DNA of 64,000 nt from JAMLIN01 sp964476625. GTDB taxonomy: Bacteria > Pseudomonadota > Gammaproteobacteria > Burkholderiales > Burkholderiaceae_E. The notes beneath the pieces are model-generated. The model was not told the DNA's origin. It searched no databases and saw only the letters and a program-made list of their open reading frames with translations. How positions within the stretch are numbered: the stretch's first letter is position 1; the number at the start of each line of letters is the position of its first letter. The translations under genes were made by a program, and so were the position numbers. Positions 1 through 8,702 of this stretch are shown here, in pieces. Where the stretch lies: assembly GCA_964476625.1 (NCBI GenBank), contig CAYZBJ010000012.1:1-64000 (forward strand). Direction: 5' to 3'.

Positions 1-27
1 CGTGATCCGGGCGGCGGCTGCGTACAA

Positions 28-49
28 CACCGATGCCGGGTCATCGGTG
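28..49. terminator. Hairpin downstream of the first SDR gene
   Basis: An 8-bp perfect inverted repeat (CACCGATG, 6-nt loop, CATCGGTG) lies 14 bp past the stop of the minus-strand SDR gene. It has no clear T tract, so it is only a possible terminator. Confidence 0.35.
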
Positions 50-62
50 GCATGGGCCGGCG

Positions 63-827
63 TCACGCACCCGCGATGAACGAGCCGCCATTGACCGGAA
101 GCGTGATGCCGGTGACATAGGCGGACAGGTCCGATGCGAGGTAGAGCGCGGCGTTGGCAATGTCCCGTGGCGCACCAGGGCGGCCGAGCGGATAGGATCT
201 CGCCGTCTCGATCTTGCCCGGATCGGCCGAAGGACCCCGGCGCGAGAAATCGGTCATGACCAGACCGGGCGTGATGGCGTTGGCGCGGATGCCTTCGGGA
301 CCGAACTCCCTGGCCATGGCGCGGGTCAGGCCCAGCACGCCCGCCTTGGCAGCGCAATAATGCGGCCCGCCGAAGATGCCGCCGCCCTGCTGGGCCGACA
401 GGGACGAGATGTTCACGATCGACCCCGTCCCGTCTCGCGACAGCCGCGGTAGCGCCGCCTGGGTCATCAGCAGCGTACCGCGCAGCACGACATCGGTCAC
501 CAGCTCGTAATCCGCCGCCGACACCTCGGACACTTTGCGGCGCTGCGTGACGCCCGCGTTGTTCACCACCACGTCGAGCCGGCCAAAGGTAGCGATGGCC
601 TTCTCCACTGCCACTTTGCAACTCTCGGGGTCGGTCACGTCGCAGACCGTGCCGGCGGCATCTGCCCCCAGCGTTGCGGCAGTCGCCTCGGGTCCTTCAG
701 CGGCAAGGTCGCACAGCATCACCCGCGCACCGTGCTCGATGAAGAGCCTTGCCGTTGCATAGCCGATCCCGCTGTCGCGTCCCGCGCCTGTGATGATCGC
801 TACACGACCTGTGAGCAGTCCGTTCAT
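63..827 (-). CDS. SDR family NAD(P)-dependent oxidoreductase (SDR1)
   Basis: A 254-aa classical short-chain dehydrogenase of normal length. The cofactor motif TGAGRDSGIG is at residues 13-22, NNAG at 89-92, catalytic Ser near 141 and YxxxK at Tyr157/Lys161. The start at 827 is chosen because AGGGAGG precedes it; an upstream in-frame ATG at 887 has no such site and adds a non-homologous tail. It is divergent from the CMD-like gene at 1208, across a spacer holding a LacI-type operator. It probably oxidises or reduces a hydroxyl/keto group of the substrate imported by the TRAP system at 4535-7557. The substrate cannot be read from sequence. Confidence 0.9.
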   Translation of the reverse strand: MNGLLTGRVAIITGAGRDSGIGYATARLFIEHGARVMLCDLAAEGPEATAATLGADAAGTVCDVTDPESCKVAVEKAIATFGRLDVVVNNAGVTQRRKVSEVSAADYELVTDVVLRGTLLMTQAALPRLSRDGTGSIVNISSLSAQQGGGIFGGPHYCAAKAGVLGLTRAMAREFGPEGIRANAITPGLVMTDFSRRGPSADPGKIETARSYPLGRPGAPRDIANAALYLASDLSAYVTGITLPVNGGSFIAGA

Positions 828-1207
828 TCCGGTCCTCCCTGGGCTTCGATTGGTAAGGCGGACTCGCGCTGGCGCCGGACGGCGCACGTGCGTCGAGATC
901 AGGGCGTCTCATTGATTCTTTCCTGCCTCGAACCTCGGGGTTTAGGGTTCGATGAGCAATCGTTTGCGCAGACAAGGAGAGATTCTGCCATATTCGAACC
1001 CTTGTCCCGAGCTTGCAAGAAGGGCGGGATATGTCGCGTTTGTAGTAGTATCTCCGCTCATTTAGGTGTAGAGCGGCGATGAATCGAACCGCTCACCGCT
1101 ATGCCGAGCATTGGCATGTTACGACTCATAGTGACAAGGCGGAAACGGTTTTACATTGCAACCCAGCAAGGCGGCCACAGGTCGACCGCCCGCGGGGAGG
1201 AGGACAG
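828..1207. other. Divergent intergenic region (380 bp), regulatory
   Basis: No gene is seen here. The stretch separates the divergent SDR1 and CMD-like genes and holds the LacI-type operator at 953-970. An open frame continuing upstream of 1208 lacks a ribosome-binding site, and the GGAGGAGGACAG site before 1208 fixes the start there. Confidence 0.6.
953..970. promoter_or_regulatory. Putative LacI-family operator 1
   Basis: TGAGCAATCGTTTGCGCA is a near-perfect 18-bp palindrome with the central CG typical of LacI/GalR operators; half-sites agree at 7 of 9 positions. It shares the ten bases CGTTTGCGCA with the reverse strand of the second site at 4469-4486. It lies between SDR1 and the CMD-like gene, and the LacI regulator at 1820-2854 is the likely ligand. 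Confidence 0.65.
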
Positions 1208-1813
1208 ATGGCAGCCGAAACCGACGAGCTTCCCCATTCCGACAGGCTGCCGCTGCGTCGTCCGCCCTATGACGAGCAGACGCTGAAGTACATCCGCAAC
1301 TCGGCCTTCACCGGCCTCTCGCCGCGGAATCTGCGCCTGTCGATGGCGTATCACCCGACCCTCGGTGCCCGGTTCCAGCAACTCGCGCATTCCGTGCTGT
1401 TCGAGGCGGCGGTGCCGATGCGGCCCAAGGAAATCGCCATCATGCGCACGACGGCCCTGACCGGGGCGGAGTACCCCTGGGGCATGCATGTCTCGATCTA
1501 CGGCGAGCAGTGCGAGCTGGACGAGGCGGCGGTGAGCGACCTCGCGCTGGCCGAAAGCTGGCAGACCCTGGCGGACCCGCGCTGGAGCGCCGAGGACCGG
1601 CTGGTGATCCGCATGGCCGATGAGCTGTATGCCGACACCAACGTCGGCGACGAGACATGGGCCCTGCTGACCGCCATCTGGCCCGTCCCCCAGGTGATCG
1701 AGCTGGTATTCGCGTCGGGCGTATACCATCTCGCCTCGTATTTCATCAATACTGCTGCGGTGCCGCTCGAGGATGGACAGGCGCGCTTCCCGGAAGGCTA
1801 TCGCAGAAAGTAG
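1208..1813 (+). CDS. Carboxymuconolactone decarboxylase (CMD/AhpD-like) family protein
   Basis: A 201-aa all-helical CMD-family protein. The centre (about residues 60-100) has the family pattern: helix RPKEIAIMRT, then an EYPWGMH segment in which Glu/Trp/His match the AYEWxxH-like core. The AhpD redox pair CxxC is absent, so a peroxidase role is unlikely; decarboxylase/lactone or unknown chemistry is more plausible. The GTG/ATG-rich upstream extension was rejected because AGGAGGACAG sits 5-12 bases before 1208. It ends six bases before the LacI gene, so the two are probably cotranscribed, followed by SDR2. Confidence 0.85.
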   Translation: MAAETDELPHSDRLPLRRPPYDEQTLKYIRNSAFTGLSPRNLRLSMAYHPTLGARFQQLAHSVLFEAAVPMRPKEIAIMRTTALTGAEYPWGMHVSIYGEQCELDEAAVSDLALAESWQTLADPRWSAEDRLVIRMADELYADTNVGDETWALLTAIWPVPQVIELVFASGVYHLASYFINTAAVPLEDGQARFPEGYRRK

Positions 1814-1819
1814 GGGCAC

Positions 1820-2854
1820 ATGTCGAAGAGCTGCCGCAAGACGATCAAGGATGTCGCCGCTGCAGCCGGGGTTTCCATCGGCACCGCCTCGCGCGCGCTG
1901 AACCGCCGGGGGCGAGTCAGCGAGGCGACGATATCGCGGGTGACGAGCGCGGCTAGGAAGCTGGGATACCAGCCCGACGCCATCGCGCAGAGCCTGCGGC
2001 TGAAATCCACGATGGTGGTGGGAATGCTGGTCACCGACCTGTCCAACCCGTTCTTCGCCGGCGTCATCCGTGCGGCCGAGCGGCGGTTGCAGCAGGCGGG
2101 ATATGCCCTGCTGATCGGCAATACCGACAACGATTGCGGGCGAGAGCAGCAGCTGATCGACCTGTTTCGCCGGCGCCGGGTCGACGGGCTGATCCTGGGC
2201 CCATGCGAGGCCGAGAATACCGACCTGATCGCCCGGCTCGATGCCGGCGATCTGCCGGTGGTTGCCTATGATCGGAATTTCGACGAGGGGCTGAGCGGGT
2301 TGCAGGTGGCGCATCGCAAGGCGGCCTACGATGCCACGCGCCACTTGCTGAACCTCGGGCACGAACGGATCGCGCTGCTGTCGTCGAGCGCCAGGCTCAG
2401 CCCGGGGTACGAGCGGATTGCCGGCTACCGGCAGGCGCTGGAGGAGCGCGGAATCCCGTTTCGCGAGGACCTGGTCCGCGCGCACCAGTCCTCGATGGAA
2501 TTCGTGACGAGCGAGGCGTTCTCGCTGATGTCGATTCGCCCCGCGCCGACCGCCTTCCTGACTCTCGGCACCCGGATGCTGGCCGGCGCGCTCGAGGGGC
2601 TGCGCGAGAACGGATGGCGTGTGCCCGAGGACGTGAGCGTGCTGACCGTCGGCGATACCGACCTTGCGCGGCTCTATGTGCCGCCGATCTCGACGATGAC
2701 ATGGGACCTGACTTCGGTGGGCGAGAACCTGGCCGAGCTGATGCTGCGGCGGCTGGACCCCGAGACCGGGCGGGAGCCGCGTCGGATCATGATCCCGACG
2801 AAGCTGATCGACCGGGGATCCTGCGCGAGGCCGGGCCGCCTGTTCGACCGCTGA
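1820..2854 (+). CDS. LacI family transcriptional regulator
   Basis: A 344-aa regulator of family-typical length. The N-terminal helix-turn-helix covers residues 9-28 (IKDVAAAAGVSIGTASRALN), the hinge helix follows to about residue 60, and the periplasmic-binding-protein-like effector domain starts at VVGMLVTDLSNPFFAGV. It is most likely a local repressor of this locus: the two flanking divergent promoter regions each carry a LacI-type palindrome (953-970 and 4469-4486). The effector is probably the TRAP substrate or a catabolite of it. Confidence 0.93.
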   Translation: MSKSCRKTIKDVAAAAGVSIGTASRALNRRGRVSEATISRVTSAARKLGYQPDAIAQSLRLKSTMVVGMLVTDLSNPFFAGVIRAAERRLQQAGYALLIGNTDNDCGREQQLIDLFRRRRVDGLILGPCEAENTDLIARLDAGDLPVVAYDRNFDEGLSGLQVAHRKAAYDATRHLLNLGHERIALLSSSARLSPGYERIAGYRQALEERGIPFREDLVRAHQSSMEFVTSEAFSLMSIRPAPTAFLTLGTRMLAGALEGLRENGWRVPEDVSVLTVGDTDLARLYVPPISTMTWDLTSVGENLAELMLRRLDPETGREPRRIMIPTKLIDRGSCARPGRLFDR

Positions 2855-2874
2855 ACCGACCGGGAGGAGGTCCG

Positions 2875-3657
2875 ATGACCGGACGAATGAAGGACAAGGT
2901 GGCGCTGGTGATCGGCGCCGGATCGATCGGGGAGGCGCCCAGCAACGGTTCGGCCACGGCAGTGCTGTTCGCGCGGGAGGGGGCGACGGTGCTCTGTGCC
3001 GATATCTCGGAGCCCGCCGCCGCGCGCACCGCCTCGGAGATCGCCGGGATCGGGGGCTCGGCGGGCACCTTTGTCGCCGATGCGGCCGAGACCGCGCAGA
3101 TGGATGCCGCGGTCGCCGCCTGTGTCGAACGGTACGGCCGGATCGACGTGCTGCACTACAACGTGGGGATCGAGGCTTTCGGCGAGCTGATCGAGGTGAC
3201 CGACGAATCCTGGGACCGGGTGTTCGACATCAACCTGAAGGGGGCGATGGCTGCCGCCCGGGCTGCCGTGCGGTACATGATCGAACAGGGAGGCGGGTCG
3301 ATCATCAACGTCTCGTCCATCGCCAGCCTGCGGTGGAGCCCGATGCAGTTCCTCTCCTACAACGTGTCCAAGGCCGCGCTGAACCGGATGACCCGGGTGA
3401 TCGCCCGGCAATACGCGCCGCACAACGTACGCTGCAACGTGATCCTGCCCGGCCTGATCGACAGCCCACATGCCGCCGCCCTGGCGAGGACCGAGGCCGA
3501 ACGGATCCAGGCGAAGAAGGCGCGCGATGCCCGCTGCCCGATGGGCCACCAGGGCACGCCGCAGGACATCGCGATGGCCGCGCTGTTCCTGGCATCGGAC
3601 GAGTCCCGCTACGTCACCGGGCTGGAGATGGTCGTGGACGGCGGCATCACGCTCTGA
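2875..3657 (+). CDS. SDR family oxidoreductase (SDR2), atypical cofactor loop
   Basis: A 260-aa short-chain dehydrogenase starting at 2875 after GGGAGGAGGTCCG. Catalytic Ser147-148 and Tyr162/Lys166 (SYNVSK) are present. Two family motifs are altered: the glycine loop reads GAGSIGEAPSNG (residues 14-25), with an insertion, and NNAG is replaced by YNVG at 95-98. Both changes recur in a subset of SDRs annotated as 3-oxoacyl-ACP-reductase-like sugar or polyol dehydrogenases. It follows the LacI gene by 20 bases and is probably in the same transcript. Confidence 0.9.
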   Translation: MTGRMKDKVALVIGAGSIGEAPSNGSATAVLFAREGATVLCADISEPAAARTASEIAGIGGSAGTFVADAAETAQMDAAVAACVERYGRIDVLHYNVGIEAFGELIEVTDESWDRVFDINLKGAMAAARAAVRYMIEQGGGSIINVSSIASLRWSPMQFLSYNVSKAALNRMTRVIARQYAPHNVRCNVILPGLIDSPHAAALARTEAERIQAKKARDARCPMGHQGTPQDIAMAALFLASDESRYVTGLEMVVDGGITL

Positions 3658-3681
3658 GGAGCGGGGCGGGCGGGCGATGGC

Positions 3682-4443
3682 TCAGAACGTCGCACGGCCG
3701 CCCGAGATGTCGAAGGTTGCTGCAGTAGAGAACGAGCATGCCTCGCTGCAGAGCCAGGCGATCATGCGGGCGACCTCTTCGGGTTCGACGAAGCGCGCCA
3801 TCGGGACGTTGGCAAGCAGCGCGCGTTTCCTTTTGTCATCGAGCTCTCCGAAGATCTCGGTCGGGCTGGCCGAAGGCGTCACCGCATTCACCAGCACGCC
3901 GCTGGTGGCCAGTTCCTTGCCCAGCGACTTGGTGAACGCGATCTGCGCCGCTTTGGATGCGACATAGCCCGAAACGAAGGGATTGCCATCCTTGCCGGCG
4001 ACGGACGCGATGTTGACGATGCGTCCGTAGCCGGCGGCGGTCATGTGTGGCACCAAGGCGGAACAGCAGTGAAAGGTGCCCATCAGATTGGTGCGCAGGA
4101 CTGCCATGAAATCCTCGGCTGGGTAGCTGCCGACAGGGGCGCGTGGCCCGAGGGTGCCGGCATTGTTCACCAGGATGTCGACCCGGCCGAAGCGCTCCAT
4201 GGCCGATGCGGCGGCCGCGCGGACCGCCTGTTCGTCGGCCACGTCGGCCTCGGCCAGGTGCACCTCGGTCAGGGCCGACAACTCGGCGGCGGCGGCCTCC
4301 AGCCGGGCGGTGTCGCGGGCCCAGAGCGACAACCGGGCGCCGCCCCGGGCAAGCTGGCGCGCGGTTGCCAGTCCGATGCCACGATTGCCCCCCGTCACCA
4401 CGGCAACCCGGCCCCTGAACGTAGTCTGATTCATCGCTGGCAT
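3682..4443 (-). CDS. SDR family oxidoreductase (SDR3)
   Basis: A 253-aa classical SDR: TGGNRGIG at residues 17-24, NNAG at 93-96, Ser147, Tyr160/Lys164. The start at 4443 is preceded by AAGGAACGAAA; an internal ATG three codons later is possible. It is transcribed towards SDR2 and divergently from the TRAP genes, and its promoter region shares LacI operator 2. With SDR1 and SDR2 this gives three dehydrogenases in one locus, suggesting stepwise oxidation of a polyol or sugar-like substrate (inference). Confidence 0.92.
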   Translation of the reverse strand: MPAMNQTTFRGRVAVVTGGNRGIGLATARQLARGGARLSLWARDTARLEAAAAELSALTEVHLAEADVADEQAVRAAAASAMERFGRVDILVNNAGTLGPRAPVGSYPAEDFMAVLRTNLMGTFHCCSALVPHMTAAGYGRIVNIASVAGKDGNPFVSGYVASKAAQIAFTKSLGKELATSGVLVNAVTPSASPTEIFGELDDKRKRALLANVPMARFVEPEEVARMIAWLCSEACSFSTAATFDISGGRATF

Positions 4444-4468
4444 TTTCGTTCCTTTTGGTTTTATGATG

Positions 4469-4486
4469 TGCGCAAACGTTTACACC
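4469..4486. promoter_or_regulatory. Putative LacI-family operator 2
   Basis: TGCGCAAACGTTTACACC is an 18-bp imperfect palindrome with a perfect AAACGTTT core and central CG. It lies between the divergent SDR3 and TRAP substrate-binding genes and resembles the site at 953-970. Confidence 0.7.
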
Positions 4487-4534
4487 AAATGACATGTGTA
4501 AGTGAAGTCCCGCGTCAGGGAAAGAGAGGAGACA

Positions 4535-5635
4535 ATGAAAATCGATCGAAAACTCAGGAATATCGTTTGCGCAGCAGTGGCCGCCGTGGCCCTGTCTGGC
4601 GGTGTCACGCAGGCCCTGGCCCAGACCAAGCTGGTCTATGCCGGCTACATCTCGGAGCGTTCCATCGCCACCCGGCTCGACACGTGGTTCATGGACCAGG
4701 TGGAAGAGCGCAGTGGCCGCGACATCGTGTTCGAACGCTACATCGGGGGCTCGCTGATGAAGGCGGCGGACCTCTACCCCGGCCTCAGTCGTGGCGCAGT
4801 GGATTTCGCCACCGCCACCCCGCAGGCCTACAACCCCAAACAGTATCCTCTGTCGAACGTCGTCCTGCCCTGGATCACCGAGAAGGCGGATGCGGTCATC
4901 TACGCGTTCAAGGACCTCTACGAGTCGAACGCCGACCTGCAGAAGGAGTTTTCGTCGCACGGGGTCAGGATGATGTGGGCACTGCCTTTCCCTGATGGCG
5001 GCATCTGGGGCAACTTTCCGGTCCGCAAGCCCGAGGACATGACCGGCAAGCGCATCCGCGCCGTCGCCGCCATCGCCTGGGGGGTCGAGAAGGGCGGCGG
5101 CTCTCCAGTCCCGATGAGCTTTGCCGATGCCGTCGAGGCGGTGAACCGCAACGCGCTCGACGCGATGGCCAATGCACCCTTCGACAGCGCCGTGAACAAC
5201 GGTTTGCCGAAGGTGGTGGCCTATGCCTCGGACGCGGGCCGGTTGGGGATCAACTCGGTCTCGATTGCCTCGTTCAACCAGGCGAGCTATGACAAGCTGA
5301 GCGACAAGCAGAAAGCGATCGTCAACGAGGTCGCCTCCGAGGTGCCCGGCAAGTATGTCGCGCTGATCAACGAGAGCATCGCTGCCGCCGCCGAACGCTT
5401 CATCGCCGAGGCGGGGGAGATCGAGGTGATCCTGGCGACCGACGAGGAAGCCGCCGCATGGAAAGCGGTCATGGGCCCGCTGATGCGCAAGAAGTTCGTC
5501 GAGAGCACTTCGGCCGTGACCGACAAGGGGGGCGAGCTTTACGATCAGTTCGTCGAGCTGGTCCGCAAGTACGAGCCCGGCGCCGCCTATACCCCGGGCC
5601 TGGCCACCTACCTGAAGATGAAGCCCGGCACCTGA
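4535..5635 (+). CDS. TRAP transporter substrate-binding protein (DctP family)
   Basis: A 366-aa exported solute receptor. Residues 1-29 form a Sec signal peptide ending near ALA/Q; the mature part is a DctP-type bilobed protein. FxNAPFDS-like and RAVAAIAWG segments fall where the ligand Arg and dimer regions occur in the family. GAGAGGAGACA precedes the ATG at 4535; an in-frame ATG 33 bases upstream would spoil the signal peptide. It heads a P-Q-M TRAP operon (4535-7557) that imports an unidentified organic acid or related small molecule using the ion gradient. Confidence 0.93.
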   Translation: MKIDRKLRNIVCAAVAAVALSGGVTQALAQTKLVYAGYISERSIATRLDTWFMDQVEERSGRDIVFERYIGGSLMKAADLYPGLSRGAVDFATATPQAYNPKQYPLSNVVLPWITEKADAVIYAFKDLYESNADLQKEFSSHGVRMMWALPFPDGGIWGNFPVRKPEDMTGKRIRAVAAIAWGVEKGGGSPVPMSFADAVEAVNRNALDAMANAPFDSAVNNGLPKVVAYASDAGRLGINSVSIASFNQASYDKLSDKQKAIVNEVASEVPGKYVALINESIAAAAERFIAEAGEIEVILATDEEAAAWKAVMGPLMRKKFVESTSAVTDKGGELYDQFVELVRKYEPGAAYTPGLATYLKMKPGT

Positions 5636-5717
5636 GCCGAGTGGAAGACCACGCGGCCCCGGCATATTCTGCCGCCGCCGCGCACCATCGGCCCGAGCGG
5701 GGAGGCGCGTCAGAGTC

Positions 5718-6242
5718 ATGAAACTCATCAACACCATATCCCGTATCAACATTGCCATCAGTTCGGGCAGCGGGCTGGCCACCGGGGCGATGATGGTCGT
5801 GATCATCATCGACGTGATCGGTCGCGCCTTCTTTGCCACGCCCATGCCGCTGGCGACCGAGATCAGCGTGATGCTGCTGATTGCCAAGGTCTTCCTCGGC
5901 ATGGGCGGGGCGCAGGCGACGGATTCGAATTTCCAGGTGACCGTCCTGATCGACCAGCTGACGCCGGGCTGGCGCCGTGCGCAGCAGGTGTTGTCGCTGG
6001 TCATCGCGCTTTGCGGGATCGGTGTCATCAGCTGGCTTTCGGTGCGTTACGCCATCACCGCGACCGAACAGGGCGAGATGTCGTTCGGCGTGCATCCCTG
6101 GCCGATCTGGCCCGAACGAATCATCGTGGCCGCCGGTCTGTGCCTGCTCACGGTGCAGATCCTGAACGATCTGGTCGGCACGGTGATCTGGGGCCGGGAC
6201 AAGTTGAAGGCGGGTCTGCCGGATCACAGCGGCTCTCTCTGA
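5718..6242 (+). CDS. TRAP transporter small permease (DctQ)
   Basis: A 174-aa membrane protein with four predicted helices (about residues 13-35, 45-68, 88-112, 130-152), the DctQ layout. It lies 82 bases after the receptor gene and 13 bases before the large permease. The ribosome-binding site is weak, so translation may be lower or partly coupled. Confidence 0.9.
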   Translation: MKLINTISRINIAISSGSGLATGAMMVVIIIDVIGRAFFATPMPLATEISVMLLIAKVFLGMGGAQATDSNFQVTVLIDQLTPGWRRAQQVLSLVIALCGIGVISWLSVRYAITATEQGEMSFGVHPWPIWPERIIVAAGLCLLTVQILNDLVGTVIWGRDKLKAGLPDHSGSL

Positions 6243-6255
6243 GGCGGAACGGACC

Positions 6256-7557
6256 ATGGAATTCATCGACCTCGGCCTGGGCTTTGGGCTGCTTGGCGGC
6301 ATGCTGTTGCTGCTCTTCATCGGTGTGCCGATCGCCTACGCGATGCTGACCGCCGGACTGATCGGCCTGATGCTGACGCGGCCATGGATCTCGACCGAGT
6401 TCCTGGTCTCGACCTTTCCCTATTCCGCCTCGGCGAATCTCGCCTACGTGGTGCTGCCGCTGTTCCTTTTCATGGGGCACATGAGTTTCTCGGCCGGGGT
6501 CGCGCATCGGGCCTTCGACAGTGCCCGGGTCTGGGTCGGCTCGCTGCCCGGCGGCCTGGCGATCTCGACCGTGTTCGCCTGCGCCGGCTTCGCGGCGGTC
6601 TCGGGTTCCAGCCTTGCGACATCGGCCACCGTGGCGCAGGTCGCAGTGCCGCGCATGCTGAAGGAGGGCTATTCACAAGAGATTGCAGCCGCAAGCGTGG
6701 CGGCGGCCGGCACGCTGGGCGTGTTGATCCCTCCCTCGGGGCTGCTGATCGTCTATGCCATCGCGACCGAAACTTCGGTACCTGACCTGTTCCTAGCTGG
6801 AATCGTCCCAGGCATCCTGACGGCGGTGCTATACGCCATCATGCTGTTCTTCTGGGTCAAGCTTGTGCCCGGAGCCGGGCCGGATCTGCACGGGCGGCGG
6901 CATTCGATGGCCGAGAAGATCCGCGCCACCTTCGACTGCTGGGAGGTCATCCTCCTGTTTCTCGTCGTCATGGGCACGATCTACCTGGGCATCGGCACTG
7001 CGACCGAGGCGGCAGCCTTCGGGGCCGCCGCCTCGGTGCTGATCGTGATGCTCCGGGGCGGTAATCGGCGGGCGATCATCTGGCGTGGGCTGGTCGATAC
7101 CGGGGTCACCACCTCCGCGGTCTTCCTCCTGATCATCGGAGCGGGGTTCTTCGGGCTGGCGCTGACGACAACGCAGGTGCCGCAGCAGCTGACCCTGTGG
7201 CTGACGCAGTTCGACCTGCCGGTGTGGCAGCTGACCTTGCTGCTGCTGGTGCCCTACCTGTTCCTCGGGTTTTTCGTCGACGCGATCACGATGATGCTGC
7301 TGACTCTGCCGATCATCTTTCCGGTGGTGCTGGATGCGGGGATCAACCCGATCCTGTTCGGCATCCTGGTGACCAAGTGCGCCGAGATCGGGGCGATCAC
7401 CCCGCCGGTCGGGCTGAACATCTTCGTCGTCAAGAACACGGTGCCCGAGATCGACATCATGCGTGCGTTCGTCGGGGCGATTCCTTTCGTATTGGTAGAG
7501 TTGGTAATCATCGGCTTGCTGGTTGCGTTCAACGATATCGCGCTGGTCCTGATCTGA
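6256..7557 (+). CDS. TRAP transporter large permease (DctM)
   Basis: A 433-aa, roughly twelve-helix integral membrane transporter of the DctM/SiaM family. It shows the family signatures SGSSLATSATVAQVAVP (about 116-132), IPPSGLLIVYA and TPPVGLNIFVV near the C-terminus. With the receptor and small permease it completes a tripartite sodium-coupled importer. It is the last gene of the operon and is followed by a hairpin at 7605-7629. Confidence 0.94.
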   Translation: MEFIDLGLGFGLLGGMLLLLFIGVPIAYAMLTAGLIGLMLTRPWISTEFLVSTFPYSASANLAYVVLPLFLFMGHMSFSAGVAHRAFDSARVWVGSLPGGLAISTVFACAGFAAVSGSSLATSATVAQVAVPRMLKEGYSQEIAAASVAAAGTLGVLIPPSGLLIVYAIATETSVPDLFLAGIVPGILTAVLYAIMLFFWVKLVPGAGPDLHGRRHSMAEKIRATFDCWEVILLFLVVMGTIYLGIGTATEAAAFGAAASVLIVMLRGGNRRAIIWRGLVDTGVTTSAVFLLIIGAGFFGLALTTTQVPQQLTLWLTQFDLPVWQLTLLLLVPYLFLGFFVDAITMMLLTLPIIFPVVLDAGINPILFGILVTKCAEIGAITPPVGLNIFVVKNTVPEIDIMRAFVGAIPFVLVELVIIGLLVAFNDIALVLI

Positions 7558-7604
7558 CCGCCAGGTCTCTTCGATGCTTCCCGGACCCGCGAGACGATGC
7601 CGAT

Positions 7605-7629
7605 CATCCGCACGATGACGGTGCGGATG
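7605..7629. terminator. Bidirectional hairpin between TRAP operon and araC-like gene
   Basis: CATCCGCAC and GTGCGGATG form a perfect 9-bp stem with a 7-nt loop, extendable by GA/TC after one mismatch. It lies between the ends of two convergent genes and is a candidate terminator, though without a T tract. Confidence 0.45.
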
Positions 7630-7630
7630 G

Positions 7631-8611
7631 TCAGGAACGGCGATCTGCTGGGCCGGGCTCCCGCGCCTCTCGGCGCCAGCGCGCCGGCGAAATGCCGAGC
7701 TCGCGGCCGAACGCCCGCGTAAAGGCGGCTTCCGATTCGTAGCCGACCTCGGCGGCGACCTGCGCGACCGAGCGCTGGCTCTCGCGCAGGCGCTGCGCCG
7801 CCACCCGCATCCGCCAGGCGGCGAGGTAGCTCATCGGCGGGGTGCCGATCAGGCCGGTGAAGCGTTCCGCGAAGGCCGAACGCGACAGTGCCACCGCGCG
7901 GGCGAGCTCGCTGGTCGTCCAGGGGTGGTCCAGCCGGGAGTGCATGAGCATCAGTGCGCGGCCGACGATGGGGTCGCGCAGTCCGCCGAGCCAGCCGCGT
8001 TCTCCCTCGGGCAGTGCATCGACATAGTTGCGCACCGCCTCGATGAACATCAGCTCGGACAGGCGGGCGAGCGCGGTCGCCGCGCCGGGGCGCAGCGAGC
8101 TCAGGTTCTCGGCGGCGTAGCGAAACGAGGTGGCGATCCACTGGCAGCTGGGCTCGTCGCGCATGGGCAGTACCAGCACCGGCGGCAGGGCATCGACCAG
8201 GGGATGGCGATGCACGTCCGAACCGACGAAGCCGCACACGATGCGGGTGCGCTCGCCGCCGCCACCGTAGCGGATGCGCATGATGCCGCTGTCGGCATCG
8301 ACTTCGAGATGATCCTCGGGGATGACCGGCCGCAGGCCGGGGCCGCTGCCGAGCACATGGTGGTCGTTGCGGGTGAGCAGCACGACCGAGTTCTCGGGGA
8401 CTTCGATCGGCGCGGCGCCGTCGAGCATCAGGCGCATGCGGCCTTCGGCGACGAAGTGGAAGGCGACGACCGAACTCGGGTCGGCCTTCATGAGCCGACA
8501 GTCCTCGGGCGTGACCTGCGAGTTGATGCACCAGGGGGCCGAGAACTCGCCGTCGAGGAAGACTCCGCCGTTGAGCCGGACCACCCGAAGCAGGTCGGAA
8601 AGCGCATCCAT
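7631..8611 (-). CDS. AraC family transcriptional regulator with cupin sensor domain
   Basis: A 326-aa regulator. The N-terminal 190 residues form a cupin-type sensor (family seen as AraC_binding cupin_6, with MDALSDLLRVVRLNGGVF at the start); the C-terminal 100 residues hold two helix-turn-helix motifs (TTSELARAVALSRSAFAERF and RSVAQVAAEVGYESEAAFTRAF). The ATG at 8611 is preceded by GGAGA at suitable spacing; longer upstream frames overlap the neighbouring gene. It is divergent from the TPR gene at 8777, which may be its target. Confidence 0.92.
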   Translation of the reverse strand: MDALSDLLRVVRLNGGVFLDGEFSAPWCINSQVTPEDCRLMKADPSSVVAFHFVAEGRMRLMLDGAAPIEVPENSVVLLTRNDHHVLGSGPGLRPVIPEDHLEVDADSGIMRIRYGGGGERTRIVCGFVGSDVHRHPLVDALPPVLVLPMRDEPSCQWIATSFRYAAENLSSLRPGAATALARLSELMFIEAVRNYVDALPEGERGWLGGLRDPIVGRALMLMHSRLDHPWTTSELARAVALSRSAFAERFTGLIGTPPMSYLAAWRMRVAAQRLRESQRSVAQVAAEVGYESEAAFTRAFGRELGISPARWRREAREPGPADRRS

Positions 8612-8702
8612 GGCCAGTCTCCGGAAACGCGGCGGATCGAGCAAGCCTGCCGGCGGCGCGGACATGTTCACGTCCGGGCCCCGGCCATAAAGTGCACACC
8701 TT

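Noticed and set aside
1141..1153. GGAAACGGTTTTA as a third LacI operator upstream of the CMD-like gene
   Set aside because: Its arms are spaced with an odd centre and lack the GCGCA flank shared by the two good sites.
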